Below, piece after piece: positions 1-8,307 of a stretch of DNA of 8,969 nt (its first letter is position 1; every line of letters starts with the position of its first letter). The translations under genes and the position numbers were made by a program. Source of the DNA: Ruminococcus sp. (GTDB lineage: Bacteria; Bacillota; Clostridia; Oscillospirales; Ruminococcaceae); assembly GCA_017544125.1 (NCBI GenBank), contig JAFYET010000064.1:1-8969 (forward strand), in the 5' to 3' direction. The notes below the pieces were generated by a model. The model made no database searches. It saw only the letters and a program-made list of their open reading frames with translations, and had not been told where the DNA came from.

Positions 1-878
1 GAGAGCCTATGGTGCAGGTTCACAAAGAGTATCTGATCATCTTTTAAGTTCGCATCAAGGTAATCGAGCAGCTCTGCTGTTTCCTGCACGAGCACTTCGT
101 TATCGACATAATCCTTGAAGGTGGGCATATAGACAAATATCTTCTCGCCGTTCGGTGCAAGCTCTTTTATAAGGGCGGAGTTATCCTGAGCAGCCGTCTG
201 CAAAAGCCCGCCGCAGCGTGGGTAGCCCAGCATAAGCGCCTTGCCCGTGAGCAGCTCTCTCACCTTATGGCTCTCGGTCATATTCTTGAAGGTATACTCA
301 TTGGGGTAGAGCAGGTAGTCGGCGTTTACGAAGTTCTTCTGCGTTTTGCCGTTGCCGGGAATATTGCGGGTGTTCTTTGCAAGCCCCAGCTTTTTAAGGG
401 GCGTGCCGTGCCATATGTTTATATAAACCTGACCCGGGCGCTTTATCCAGCTCTCGGGGAAATAGGTCTCTGTTATGAGATACTTGCAGCTCTCCATATA
501 GGTAGCATAGCGCTTATCCGAGCGGAATATCTTTGTGCGCTTCCAGCCGTTTTTCTTTTTATAGCCCGATATTATCTTATCGGTAGTTTCATCGGCACGA
601 ACATAGCAGGTATAGCCCTCAAAATCGGGGCTTTTATTGAGCACATCGAGGATATACTGCATATTGCCCCTGACATTCTTGCCAAGACCTAAGATAAGTA
701 TGCTCTTTTCATCTATCGGCAGGTCATAGCAGTGAGAGACGATATTTTTCTTTTCCTCATCAAGCTCAAGCCCTGTTTTCTGCACGAGCGCTTCAAGGGC
801 AGCCTGTCTTTTCTCGACGGAAAACTCAGGCTCTTTTTTTGCCGCAGCTATACATGAACGGGGGATAAGTGTTTTCAT
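1..878 (-). CDS. CDP-glycerol glycerophosphotransferase family protein (TagB/TagF-like), 3' end outside window
   Basis: The first 292 codons of a gene reading leftward are present, from an ATG at 878; the rest is beyond the left edge. The family moves glycerol-phosphate (or a similar polyol-phosphate) from CDP-glycerol onto a lipid-linked or growing polymer at the inner face of the membrane. Seen: the family signature INIWHGTPLKKLG around residues 153-165, with the presumed catalytic His in WHG (156-158); LGYPRCGGLL at 217-226; and YMPTFKD at 250-256, the usual strand of the second GT-B half. The LHH at 288-290 sits where relatives carry a conserved His-Pro. The first 50 or so residues are charged and not recognisable to me. 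The start has a GAAAGGG Shine-Dalgarno ten bases upstream, and the gene follows tagD after 33 bases, so it is probably the seventh gene of the operon. Family is confident; primer enzyme versus polymerase cannot be told from this fragment. Confidence 0.9.
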   Translation of the reverse strand, partial: MKTLIPRSCIAAAKKEPEFSVEKRQAALEALVQKTGLELDEEKKNIVSHCYDLPIDEKSILILGLGKNVRGNMQYILDVLNKSPDFEGYTCYVRADETTDKIISGYKKKNGWKRTKIFRSDKRYATYMESCKYLITETYFPESWIKRPGQVYINIWHGTPLKKLGLAKNTRNIPGNGKTQKNFVNADYLLYPNEYTFKNMTESHKVRELLTGKALMLGYPRCGGLLQTAAQDNSALIKELAPNGEKIFVYMPTFKDYVDNEVLVQETAELLDYLDANLKDDQILFVNLHHRL

Positions 879-911
879 ACAGATATTGCCCTTTCTTTTG
901 TTCTTTGGTCA

Positions 912-1301
912 TTATTTGCCCAGATCGTTCTTTATCTGCGTAGTGGAGATATCGGGGGTGCGTGGGAGGTAGACGACCTCGCAGAGGTCTTTGAGGAAAT
1001 CAAATTTCCCCTCCCAGTCATCGCCCATAACGAAGGTATCGACTCTGAATTCCTTGACATCAGAGCGCTTCTGCTCCCACCCCTCCTCGGGGATAACAAG
1101 ATCGACATAGCGTATCGCTTCAAGCAGCTTTTTGCGCTCTTCATAGGTGAAGTAGCATTTTTTCTGCTTCTCGTTCCAGTTGAATTCATCTGTCGAGAGG
1201 GCAACTATAAGGTAATCACCCAGCTCCTTTGCACGCCTAAGCAGATTTATATGCCCGTAGTGGAGCAGGTCGAATGTGCCGTAGGTTATGACTTTTTTCA
1301 T
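912..1301 (-). CDS. tagD: Glycerol-3-phosphate cytidylyltransferase
   Basis: Makes CDP-glycerol from CTP and sn-glycerol 3-phosphate in the cytoplasm, the activated donor for the TagB/TagF-type transferases encoded on both sides. The product is 129 residues, the length I recall for Bacillus subtilis TagD, and long stretches match from memory: [12 protein letters not shown] (6-17) with the HxGH nucleotide-binding motif at 14-17, [15 protein letters not shown] in the middle, [16 protein letters not shown] (90-105), and RTPDISTT (114-121), the variant here of the RTxGISTT signature. I chose the ATG at 1301 rather than one 14 codons upstream because AAAGGAG (1311-1317) lies nine bases before it and the homology begins there. 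It follows the large TagF-like fusion after 25 bases. In RTPDISTT the usual glycine is an aspartate; this is the only departure I notice. Function is very secure. Confidence 0.96.
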   Translation of the reverse strand: MKKVITYGTFDLLHYGHINLLRRAKELGDYLIVALSTDEFNWNEKQKKCYFTYEERKKLLEAIRYVDLVIPEEGWEQKRSDVKEFRVDTFVMGDDWEGKFDFLKDLCEVVYLPRTPDISTTQIKNDLGK

Positions 1302-1310
1302 ATCTTCATT

Positions 1311-1317
1311 CTCCTTT
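1311..1317 (-). promoter_or_regulatory. Ribosome binding site deciding the tagD start
   Basis: AAAGGAG on the minus strand, nine bases before the ATG at 1301. It lies inside the longer open frame that begins at 1343, so it favours the 129-residue protein over a 143-residue one. Confidence 0.8.
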
Positions 1318-1326
1318 ACAGGGGTG

Positions 1327-4029
1327 TCATTTCTTATTTGCATCTATCACATTTGACTGATACTTTATCATCTCGGTGTAGATCCTCTTGCAGTTGTTAT
1401 GGTCATCAAATGCGTAGAACTCATCGGCACGCCTGCGGTATTCATCCTTCATCACGCAGCCTGTGCTCATATACTCGGTGAGCTTATCTATCAGCTCATC
1501 GTTTGTATGAACTATCTCGCCGAATGCCATAGTGTCATAGTGGTATGCGCCCTCTTCATAGTGCTGGGGTATATCGTTATGGTGCAGGTAAACGAGCGGC
1601 TTGCGCATATAGGCAAAGTCAAACTGAATGCCCGAGAAATCCGTCACCATAAGCGAGCTTTCGCAGAACATCTTCTCATAGCTCATATCGCCGATAGCGG
1701 GTATGATGTCAACTCTGTCATTCTTGTCAAAGTCATCGACCTGAGGCGAAACTATGGGGTGCAGCACGAACTTGATGTGGTAGCCGTACTTATCAGCCGC
1801 ATCGAGCAGGCGTTTGTCGTTTATCAGGGCATTGAACACCTTGAAATACGATGTGTCTTTAAAATGCTCATTATAGTCTCTTGCAACGCCCTCGTTTTTG
1901 GAAACGAGCATTGCCGACTGCATACGCCATGTGGGGGATATCATTATCTGCTTCTTATCATCGTTTTTCAGCCCGTCATATCTGGGCACGCCTGTGAGTT
2001 TGAGCGCATCATAGCCCACATAGTCATACACCGGGCGGGAGAGGTTCTCTATCTCGACGGGGGAAGCGCAGAAGTAAAGGCGGGTGTTATCCCTGAGTCT
2101 ATTCTGTGCTATGGCTATCTTCTGGACAGACAGCCCGTGCTGAACGCAGACAACGTGGAAGTCGCATATATCCCTGAAATAGGACGAGCCCTGCATCGTC
2201 AGGTCATTGAACGCAAAGACGGTGGAGTTTGAAACTATCATCATCTGTGCGTTGAAGAACACCAGCCTGTGCTTTAAGCTGCCACGGACGAGGGGCTTGA
2301 AGCCGTCGGCCTTTATGCGCTTATAGTCGGTGGCGTTTTTATCTATCAGGTAGTATTTGGTTATGCCGTCATCCATCTTTGATGAATAGCGGAAAAGATA
2401 CTCGGAGCTGTCGCCGCCCTTATATATCTTATCAAAGAACATCCATATCTTCTTTTTGCGGTAGATGGGCCTTGTCACCCAGTAAGCGAGCCTGCCGAAG
2501 AGCGCACGCAGGTCAAGCTTTGAGTGACCCTCGATGAGCTGCAGGAACATTCTCAGCTGCCTGTAAAAACGCTCGCCTTTGCCGCTTCTTTTTATCCAGA
2601 TAGCGCCCTTGCTGTGGAAGAGTATGTATTTACTGGTCATAGGCCAGTACATCCACACCAGCTTGCCCGAAATGCGGGAGGTGTGGGATTTATACTCGGG
2701 GTTGATGTTATAGTATTTGCCGTTATATTTAAGTGCGAAGGAGAGCCTGTATATATCCTCCTCCTCATCAATGGGGATACTCAGGTGGAAGGAGCGCAGT
2801 TTATATGCCGAGCAGCCGAATATCTTGGTTATGGTATAGCGCTGATTATACACCGGCAGTATATCCTTATCATCAAGCCTTGCTATGAGCTTGCACTTGG
2901 TTTTGGGGAATGTATCGGGGAAGGTGGCATCTATCTCGAGGGTGCCGTTAACATAGTTCATAAACACTATGTTTACCTTCATATCATCAGTTCTTGCAAG
3001 AACAACGCCGCTGTATGCAAAGTAGAGTGTCCCCGAGCCCTGCACAAGCTGCTCGGGCGAGTCGTCAAAGTCATTCTTTATCCGCACCAGCAGGTATTTG
3101 AGCTCGGCTGAATAGCGGCACATCTCGGCTGCATCGACGTTTAATATGACCTCGTCTTCAAGGCATTTGAGCAGCAGCGAGATATCCTGCATATAAGCCA
3201 TAGCCTCCTGCTCATCGAGGACGTGCTTGTTGCGGTTATTGAGGTTAGCATCTATCCTTGCATATATCATAAACAAAAGGAAATACTGCACGAACTTGGG
3301 TATCCTGCCGTGGCTGCGTTTTACCTGCCTTGCAAAGTCGGTGAAGCGGCGGCAACTGTCGTAATACCACGCCCTGTCATACACGCCCTGAAAGAGCCTG
3401 TATTCGTTATCGTAGGGGGTGCAGTAGGTATAGGTGCAGCCCTTTGCGAAGCAGACCATGCTGTTTAGCATAAGCACACGCATGATAAAGAGCTTGACCG
3501 CATCGCAGCCGAGTGCGGGGTCGATACTGAGTGCTGCGAGTATATTTGATTTGAACACCGTGCCCTCCAAAAACCAGGGGAACTTATCGTGTACCTTGGT
3601 AAGGTCGATAACGTTCATGAGCTTGTTCCTGTCGGAAGAGAGCTTATCGTTTGCGGATATCGTTTCATACTCAAAGCGCTTTGAGCCGAAAGCCACCGAG
3701 CAGTCGTGCTTCTGCATAAGGTTTATGCACTTTTCAAAAAGCGAGGTGTCAAAGATATCGCCCGAGCGCACTGTGGTGAAATAATCGCCCGTAACAGCTG
3801 CGAATGAGCTTTTCAAAAGCTCATTGATATCATCGCTCTCAGCGGCGATATACTCCGCCTCGAGGAAATCGTCTGCCGCCTCCTTGAAAAAAGCCTCACC
3901 GCTGCCCGCATTATCCGCAAAGATAAGGTGCAGCTTGTCCTGCAGGGAATTTGCATTTTTTACGCAGTCGAGAGTTTTATTTGACAGCTCGACGTTTCCG
4001 TCATAAATGAAAATAACCGATAGCTTCAA
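1327..4029 (-). CDS. GT2-like / TagF-like fusion, CDP-glycerol glycerophosphotransferase family polymerase
   Basis: A 900-residue protein in three parts. Residues 1-230 look like a GT-A (family 2) glycosyltransferase fold from [11 protein letters not shown] onward, but the usual acidic motifs are weak: ADNAGS (38-43) stands where VDDGS is normal, and SGD (89-91) where DxD is normal. Residues 230-330 are helical and 335-470 are rich in beta strands, without a family I can name. Residues 520-895 are a TagF-type GT-B domain: VQHG (629-632) replaces the common WHG, followed by ISPTWR (697-702), LHP (756-758) and VTDFSG (795-800), then [12 protein letters not shown]. Such fusions are known in capsule and teichoic polymerases and would extend a polyol-phosphate or glycosyl-phosphate chain at the membrane. 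The start is TTG, supported by AAAAGGAG nine bases upstream. It follows licD by 28 bases. The donor and repeat unit cannot be read from sequence, and the GT2 part may be inactive. Confidence 0.9.
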   Translation of the reverse strand: MKLSVIFIYDGNVELSNKTLDCVKNANSLQDKLHLIFADNAGSGEAFFKEAADDFLEAEYIAAESDDINELLKSSFAAVTGDYFTTVRSGDIFDTSLFEKCINLMQKHDCSVAFGSKRFEYETISANDKLSSDRNKLMNVIDLTKVHDKFPWFLEGTVFKSNILAALSIDPALGCDAVKLFIMRVLMLNSMVCFAKGCTYTYCTPYDNEYRLFQGVYDRAWYYDSCRRFTDFARQVKRSHGRIPKFVQYFLLFMIYARIDANLNNRNKHVLDEQEAMAYMQDISLLLKCLEDEVILNVDAAEMCRYSAELKYLLVRIKNDFDDSPEQLVQGSGTLYFAYSGVVLARTDDMKVNIVFMNYVNGTLEIDATFPDTFPKTKCKLIARLDDKDILPVYNQRYTITKIFGCSAYKLRSFHLSIPIDEEEDIYRLSFALKYNGKYYNINPEYKSHTSRISGKLVWMYWPMTSKYILFHSKGAIWIKRSGKGERFYRQLRMFLQLIEGHSKLDLRALFGRLAYWVTRPIYRKKKIWMFFDKIYKGGDSSEYLFRYSSKMDDGITKYYLIDKNATDYKRIKADGFKPLVRGSLKHRLVFFNAQMMIVSNSTVFAFNDLTMQGSSYFRDICDFHVVCVQHGLSVQKIAIAQNRLRDNTRLYFCASPVEIENLSRPVYDYVGYDALKLTGVPRYDGLKNDDKKQIMISPTWRMQSAMLVSKNEGVARDYNEHFKDTSYFKVFNALINDKRLLDAADKYGYHIKFVLHPIVSPQVDDFDKNDRVDIIPAIGDMSYEKMFCESSLMVTDFSGIQFDFAYMRKPLVYLHHNDIPQHYEEGAYHYDTMAFGEIVHTNDELIDKLTEYMSTGCVMKDEYRRRADEFYAFDDHNNCKRIYTEMIKYQSNVIDANKK

Positions 4030-4038
4030 TTTTTGTTG

Positions 4039-4046
4039 CTCCTTTT
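4039..4046 (-). promoter_or_regulatory. Ribosome binding site supporting a TTG start
   Basis: AAAAGGAG on the minus strand with a nine-base spacer to TTG at 4027-4029. There is no in-frame ATG or GTG at a comparable distance, and the protein begins directly with a plausible first beta strand, so TTG is the likely start of the 900-residue fusion. Confidence 0.75.
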
Positions 4047-4057
4047 GATTTGTTTTG

Positions 4058-5371
4058 TTATCTTTCTGTTATATCTCCAAGGTCGAGCCTGATGATATCG
4101 TGGCTGATATGCCGCTTTGAAAGCGGCGGAAGTGCTTCATAATCACCGTAGAGGTAGGAAAGGTATTTCTCATACTCTCTGATAACGGGGAAGCGCCTGC
4201 CCTCAAAATCAAGCTCTGTATATTTTTCAAACCATGCCGACGGGAAAGCGCCCCTGTTCATATGCTGCCCCCAGCCGTCGTACATATAGCCTGTGTCTTT
4301 TTTATAGAAGTCGATAATGCCCTTTTGCAGCCTGCACAGAAAGCCCATTGGCAGAGCACGCTTTAGCGCCGTTGCCGCCATGCGGATTGCGGGGTTGAGC
4401 TTACTGCCTTTAGCACCCCTTACATCGCTGCCGTTCCATTTGTTATACACAAGGCTCCTTGCGCATTTGGTAAATAACATATGCGCCCGCTGCCCTGCCT
4501 TTGTTTTAGCAGTGAAGCTGTGGCGGAAGATGTCTATGAATATGCCGTTGTGTATATTATCGAGCTTATCCGTCATCTCTGTGGTCATTAGTGTGCCGTT
4601 TAAGCGAACCTTTGTGAAGAAGTAGTTGCCCTTGTCTGTCTGCGGGGTCTGCAAAAAGAACTTATCGTCATATTTATCGCCGAGCGTGCAGAACTTATCA
4701 AAATCCTCGGGGCTCATCATAATATCAATATCATAATCCCAGGGGATAAAGCCGCCGTGGCGGGCAGCCCCCAGCAGAGTGCCGCCCGCAAGGGAATAGC
4801 GTATGCCGTTTTCTCTGCACACACGGTCAGTCTCTTCAAGTATCATAAGCTCACGCTTTTGAAGCGTCAGAAACTCATCGCTCTTAGCATCACTAAAGCA
4901 GAACACGCCCTCACAGCCGCCGTCAAGGTAAGCGTTGAGCTCCTCAGCGTCGTCTTTCGGGATAAGGCGCTCAAAGCCTGCACCACGCACGCTCGCCTCG
5001 GAGTAAACGCCGCCCGGCTTGCCCTTTATCAGCACCCAGAGCGCTAATCTCAAAAGGTCGGTGACATAAAGCCCGCTGTCGCTTTCATTGACAAGCAGGA
5101 GGGAAGCCTTGGTGCTGCGGCTGCGCAGCTTTTCGGCGGTATGCCTGCTTGCGGTTATTATGACCGCACGGTATATATCATCATCAAGCTGCGGCTCGTT
5201 AAATGAAAGCGCCGTGGCTGCCTTACTGTCATAAACGCCCAGTATCTCCAGTGCGCCCTTTGCAAGCTCTGCCCCCCTGCCGTCGCCGATGATACGCACA
5301 TCGGGCAGGTCGGTCAGGCGCTTGTCTTCTTTAAGGCGCAGGGCGATATCTAAAGCTGCCTGCTCATACAT
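4058..5371 (-). CDS. LicD-family phosphotransferase with an unrecognised N-terminal module
   Basis: LicD proteins transfer phosphocholine or a polyol-phosphate from a CDP donor to a surface glycan; the same superfamily holds human fukutin and FKRP, which use CDP-ribitol. The LicD domain spans about 165-437: GGTLLGAARHGG (196-207), then FIPWDYDIDIMM (208-219) carrying the acidic metal-binding cluster D212, D214 and D216, NGIFIDIF (275-282), and the typical C-terminal YLSYLYGDYEALPP (403-416) with a following KRHISH. The first 165 residues are not part of a standard LicD. They start with a Rossmann-like alternation (VRIIGDGRGAELAKGALEILG, about 25-45) and I cannot assign them. The ATG at 5371 overlaps the end of the SDR gene by eight bases with only a weak AGAAGA upstream, which suggests translational coupling. 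No choline uptake or kinase genes lie nearby, while a TarI/IspD-like gene does, so a polyol-phosphate substrate is more likely than choline. Confidence 0.92.
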   Translation of the reverse strand: MYEQAALDIALRLKEDKRLTDLPDVRIIGDGRGAELAKGALEILGVYDSKAATALSFNEPQLDDDIYRAVIITASRHTAEKLRSRSTKASLLLVNESDSGLYVTDLLRLALWVLIKGKPGGVYSEASVRGAGFERLIPKDDAEELNAYLDGGCEGVFCFSDAKSDEFLTLQKRELMILEETDRVCRENGIRYSLAGGTLLGAARHGGFIPWDYDIDIMMSPEDFDKFCTLGDKYDDKFFLQTPQTDKGNYFFTKVRLNGTLMTTEMTDKLDNIHNGIFIDIFRHSFTAKTKAGQRAHMLFTKCARSLVYNKWNGSDVRGAKGSKLNPAIRMAATALKRALPMGFLCRLQKGIIDFYKKDTGYMYDGWGQHMNRGAFPSAWFEKYTELDFEGRRFPVIREYEKYLSYLYGDYEALPPLSKRHISHDIIRLDLGDITER

Positions 5372-6437
5372 CTTCTTCTAAAATGCCCACTGCACGCCTT
5401 ATACCCTCGTGCAGATCGACTCTTGGCTGCCAGCCCAGCTGTGTGAGCCTGCCGCTGTCGAGTATCTCGGGGGTCTTTGTGAAGTCCTGCACAGGCTCTG
5501 CCTCGTCTTCTTTATTAGCGAAGGAGAGGTGTATATCCCTCTCGGGGAAGACCTCGCAGGCTGCCTTTGCAAAGCCCCTGATAGTTACATCAGATGCGGG
5601 GTTTGCTATATTGTAGGGGGTGGCGTTCTCGCCGTCGAGCATTATCTTAAGAAGTGCCGTGCAGGTATCTGTCACATAGCAGAAAGAGCGGAGCGGTGCG
5701 CCGCTGCTCTTGAGCAGGATATCCTGCTTTCTTACTATATTTGCGATAAACTGCGCCCACACCCTGTCGTCCTCCAGGCTCGATGCGCCGTAGATGTAGG
5801 AGGGGCGTGCTATCTTGATGCTCATACCATACTGCTTGGCGTAGCTTGCAGCGAGAGTCTCGGAAGCCCGCTTGCCGATGGCGTAGCAGTTTTTATAGCT
5901 TGTGTGGTCAACCACGCCGATATCTGATTCATAGATACGGTCATTGCCTGTTGCAAGTGCGCCGTATACTTTGAGCGAAGACACGATAAGAGTGGTAGCA
6001 TTATTGGCTCTTGCAAGCTCCAGCACATTCTCGGTGCCTGAGAGGTTTGCTTTTATAGTGCCTACGGGGTCATTCTCAAACTGTATATTGCTCGCCTGGC
6101 TTGCGGCGTGAATAATGAAATCCATACCCGTAGCGTTTATAAACTTTGTCACGTCTGAAACGTTAAGGCTCAGGTCAAAGCGCTTGAGCATATCGCCGTA
6201 CTTGGCATATGCACGCTCCTTGTTTCTTACGTGTGCTATTATGCTTATATTGTCATCAAAGAGGTCATTCCTGACCATGAGCGCCATTGTCAGGTGGCAG
6301 CCTATAAAGCCGCCGGCACCTGTTATCATAACGGTCGAGTCTTTAAGCCTTTCCCAGTCGATAAGGGGGGAGGTGGCTATCTCGTAAAGGTCTTTATAAA
6401 CGCCCTTTCTGACTAAGCTTTCTATCTCATAAGCCAT
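5364..6437 (-). CDS. Extended short-chain dehydrogenase/reductase (NAD-dependent epimerase/dehydratase family)
   Basis: A 357-residue cytoplasmic oxidoreductase of the extended SDR type. Seen: a 33-residue leader before the Rossmann fold, the NAD(P)-binding glycine motif GAGGFIG (40-46), HAAS (110-113), IVSSLKVYG (151-159) with S154 at the catalytic serine position, YAIGK (185-189) giving the Y185/K189 catalytic pair, and ARPSYIYG (210-217). The set is complete, so the enzyme should be active. Relatives include UDP-glucose 4-epimerases, dTDP-glucose dehydratases and UDP-glucuronate decarboxylases; the exact reaction cannot be read. It lies between the TarI/IspD-like cytidylyltransferase (11-base overlap) and licD (8-base overlap), so I infer that it reduces, epimerises or dehydrates the group that becomes CDP-linked, either before or after activation. 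AAAGGAAGAG inside the preceding gene serves as ribosome binding site for the ATG at 6437. Confidence 0.9.
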   Translation of the reverse strand: MAYEIESLVRKGVYKDLYEIATSPLIDWERLKDSTVMITGAGGFIGCHLTMALMVRNDLFDDNISIIAHVRNKERAYAKYGDMLKRFDLSLNVSDVTKFINATGMDFIIHAASQASNIQFENDPVGTIKANLSGTENVLELARANNATTLIVSSLKVYGALATGNDRIYESDIGVVDHTSYKNCYAIGKRASETLAASYAKQYGMSIKIARPSYIYGASSLEDDRVWAQFIANIVRKQDILLKSSGAPLRSFCYVTDTCTALLKIMLDGENATPYNIANPASDVTIRGFAKAACEVFPERDIHLSFANKEDEAEPVQDFTKTPEILDSGRLTQLGWQPRVDLHEGIRRAVGILEEDV

Positions 6438-7167
6438 ACTTTAACTCTTCCTTTGCAAATTTCTTGTAGTTTTCATAGTAGAACTGTGACCTGAGCGTCG
6501 TTAAGTCCTCGGGGGTGGTCACCTTGATGTTGAAGCGCTCGCCTATGAAGATATGAACGCTCTCGCCCAGCTCTATGAAAAGCTCGCTGGAGGATACGGG
6601 GTTTGTGATGCCCCTCTTATATGCCTCGTCATGCGCCCAGAGTATGCGCTCCATAGTATAGCCCTGGGGTGCCTGGGTGATATACATAGTGCTGCGCTGG
6701 TAGCTCTTGGCACAGTTCTCGCCGTCCTCAGAATAGAGCAGCGAGTCGATAGCGGGGGTTACGGGGACTGCCGTTTTATACTTTCTTGTATCGTTTATGC
6801 AGTTGGTGATAAGCTGCTCTGAGAGCATGGGGCGAACGCCGTCGCAGATGAGGATTATATCATCATCGTTTTTCTGGAACTCGGCAGTTGCCACAACGCC
6901 GTTGTGTATCGAATCAAAGCCGTTAGCGCCGCCGGGGACGATAGCCTTTACCTTGGGCACGTTATACTGCTTTATAAGGTCTTTGAGGTAGTCGATCCAG
7001 TCCTCCTTACAGGCGATGACTATGGCATCGACCTCGGGGTGGCGTGCAAAGTGCCCCATTGTGTGTATTATGATAGGCATACCGCCCACCTCTAAAAACT
7101 GCTTGGGCATATCAACTGATTTCATACGGGCACCTATACCGCCCGCAAAGAGCATTGCTGTTATCAT
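6427..7167 (-). CDS. TarI/IspD-family cytidylyltransferase (probable CDP-ribitol or related CDP-polyol synthase)
   Basis: A 246-residue nucleotidyltransferase that should join CMP from CTP to a phosphorylated polyol. Seen: AGGIGARM (8-15) and MPKQFLEVGGMPIIIHT (20-36), the CTP-binding start; CDGVRP (108-113), with D109 in the metal-binding position of the usual HDAVRP; VTPAIDSL (136-143); TQAPQGY (164-170); and FNIKVTTPEDL (212-222). The PKQF segment and the NIKVTTP ending resemble Staphylococcus TarI more than housekeeping IspD, and length fits TarI. Partners argue the same way: it sits among surface-polymer genes and not with isoprenoid genes. The glycerol counterpart, tagD, is in the same operon, so a different polyol is likely here. 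No TarJ-type zinc reductase is present; the next gene, an SDR, may replace it. The ATG at 7167 has AAGGAAG upstream and lies 15 bases after the TagB-like gene. Family is sure; ribitol is inferred. Confidence 0.88.
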   Translation of the reverse strand: MITAMLFAGGIGARMKSVDMPKQFLEVGGMPIIIHTMGHFARHPEVDAIVIACKEDWIDYLKDLIKQYNVPKVKAIVPGGANGFDSIHNGVVATAEFQKNDDDIILICDGVRPMLSEQLITNCINDTRKYKTAVPVTPAIDSLLYSEDGENCAKSYQRSTMYITQAPQGYTMERILWAHDEAYKRGITNPVSSSELFIELGESVHIFIGERFNIKVTTPEDLTTLRSQFYYENYKKFAKEELKYGL

Positions 7168-7182
7168 TACTCATCTTCCTTT

Positions 7183-8298
7183 CTATATCATACCTATTGT
7201 TTTCATTATTCGTTTGGTGGCTCTGCCGTCGCAGCAGCCCATGTGGAAGCGCTTGAACTCTTCAAGCTCCTGCCGCTGCCGCTCATAAAGCTCGTGCCTT
7301 ACGGCAGCTATCAGCCCGCCGCCGTCTTTCACCACCGTGGTGGGGAATTTATTTACATCGGCATAGAAGCCGACTTTGCTGACATACTCCTCATAATCGA
7401 GGGCGAAAATGACAAAGGGCTTTTCAAATATGCTGTAATCAAACAGCACCGATGAAAAGTCGGTTATCATCAGGTCTGCCACAGGCAGCAGCCGCTCGGT
7501 TGGGATATCGCAGCTTTTGCTGCCGCAAAAGCGCTCGTAGTGGGGGTGCAGCTTCTTCACAAGGAAGAACTCATCCTGCCCCTCAAAAGCGGCATCTACC
7601 GCATCTTCGCCTATCATCTCAGGCTCGGCAGCGCTGCCACGGAATGTTGGGGCGTAGAGGACTATCTTTTTGCCGAGCGCCTCGGGGTATTCCTCATAAA
7701 ACTCACGCTCACAGTTTTTTAAGAAGCTCTTGTTATAATACATATCGCTCCTTGAAATGCCTGTTGCCTGCACCACACTCTCGGGCTGGCGCATCATGCG
7801 TGTGAACACAGGCACACAGCAGGGGGCGCTGACCGTGAGCAGGTCGTAATTTGCGAAGACGTTGCCCTTATAGTATTCGGGAACGGAGTAGGGCTGGTCG
7901 TAGCCCGACTTTTTCAAAAGCCCCCCCGAATGCCACAGCTGTACGACTGTCGTTTCACTGCGCTTTTGGCAGGAGGAAACGGGCAGGAAGTTATCGCAGA
8001 TAAAGACGTATTCCGCCCGTGCGTAGAGCTTCATAAAATCGCTCAGCCAGCGGGTAAGCTCACTCTTTGGCATTTTGGTGAAGTCTCTGCACCGCACCTT
8101 TACGTCATAGCGCCCGAGCGCCTTTACCTCGGCGTATATCTTCTTCATTGAGAAGGGCAGCCTGTCGCTGTGCGAGTCTGCAAATATCACAAGCCCCTTT
8201 TGTATGCTGCCCCGTGCCGCCCGTTTATATACAAGCGGCAGGTAGGTGTGCTGAAGGAGCATTTTCATCTGTTCTTTAGCTATCAGCTTCAAGCTCAA
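7183..8298 (-). CDS. CDP-glycerol glycerophosphotransferase family protein, TagB-like
   Basis: First gene of the operon, 371 residues, close to the length of TagB-type primases, which add the first glycerol-phosphate to the lipid-linked disaccharide at the inner membrane face. Seen: VVQLWHSGGLLKKSGYD (118-134), the acceptor/catalytic motif with H123 in WHS instead of WHG; YAPTFRG (215-221); KLHPH (249-253) with the second conserved histidine; and ITDFSSVLFDY (278-288), the nucleotide-binding strand of the GT-B C-terminal half. The basic, amphipathic first 30 residues could help membrane attachment, but there is no signal peptide or clear transmembrane segment. The start is TTG at 8298: a perfect AGGAGG lies nine bases upstream and the next methionine is ten codons inside. 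A strong promoter is placed so that the leader is about 29 bases. TagB-like primase is my best reading; other phosphopolyol transferases of the family are possible. Confidence 0.9.
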   Translation of the reverse strand: MSLKLIAKEQMKMLLQHTYLPLVYKRAARGSIQKGLVIFADSHSDRLPFSMKKIYAEVKALGRYDVKVRCRDFTKMPKSELTRWLSDFMKLYARAEYVFICDNFLPVSSCQKRSETTVVQLWHSGGLLKKSGYDQPYSVPEYYKGNVFANYDLLTVSAPCCVPVFTRMMRQPESVVQATGISRSDMYYNKSFLKNCEREFYEEYPEALGKKIVLYAPTFRGSAAEPEMIGEDAVDAAFEGQDEFFLVKKLHPHYERFCGSKSCDIPTERLLPVADLMITDFSSVLFDYSIFEKPFVIFALDYEEYVSKVGFYADVNKFPTTVVKDGGGLIAAVRHELYERQRQELEEFKRFHMGCCDGRATKRIMKTIGMI

Positions 8299-8307
8299 AA
8301 CGGCGCA

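Noticed and set aside
267..692. 141-residue hydrophobic open frame on the plus strand
   Set aside because: Antisense to the partial TagB/TagF-like gene whose WHG motif is clear; the hydrophobic look comes from reverse reading of acidic and lysine codons.
1302..1343. 14-residue N-terminal extension of TagD
   Set aside because: The ATG at 1343 would lie inside the preceding gene, and the better ribosome binding site and the homology both point to 1301.
1399..2232. 277-residue open frame on the plus strand
   Set aside because: It lies wholly antisense to the well-supported TagF-like domain, has no family motif, and reflects the codon pattern of the real gene.
2524..3111. 195-residue open frame on the plus strand
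   Set aside because: Antisense to the middle of the 900-residue fusion; no motif, no promoter or ribosome binding site.
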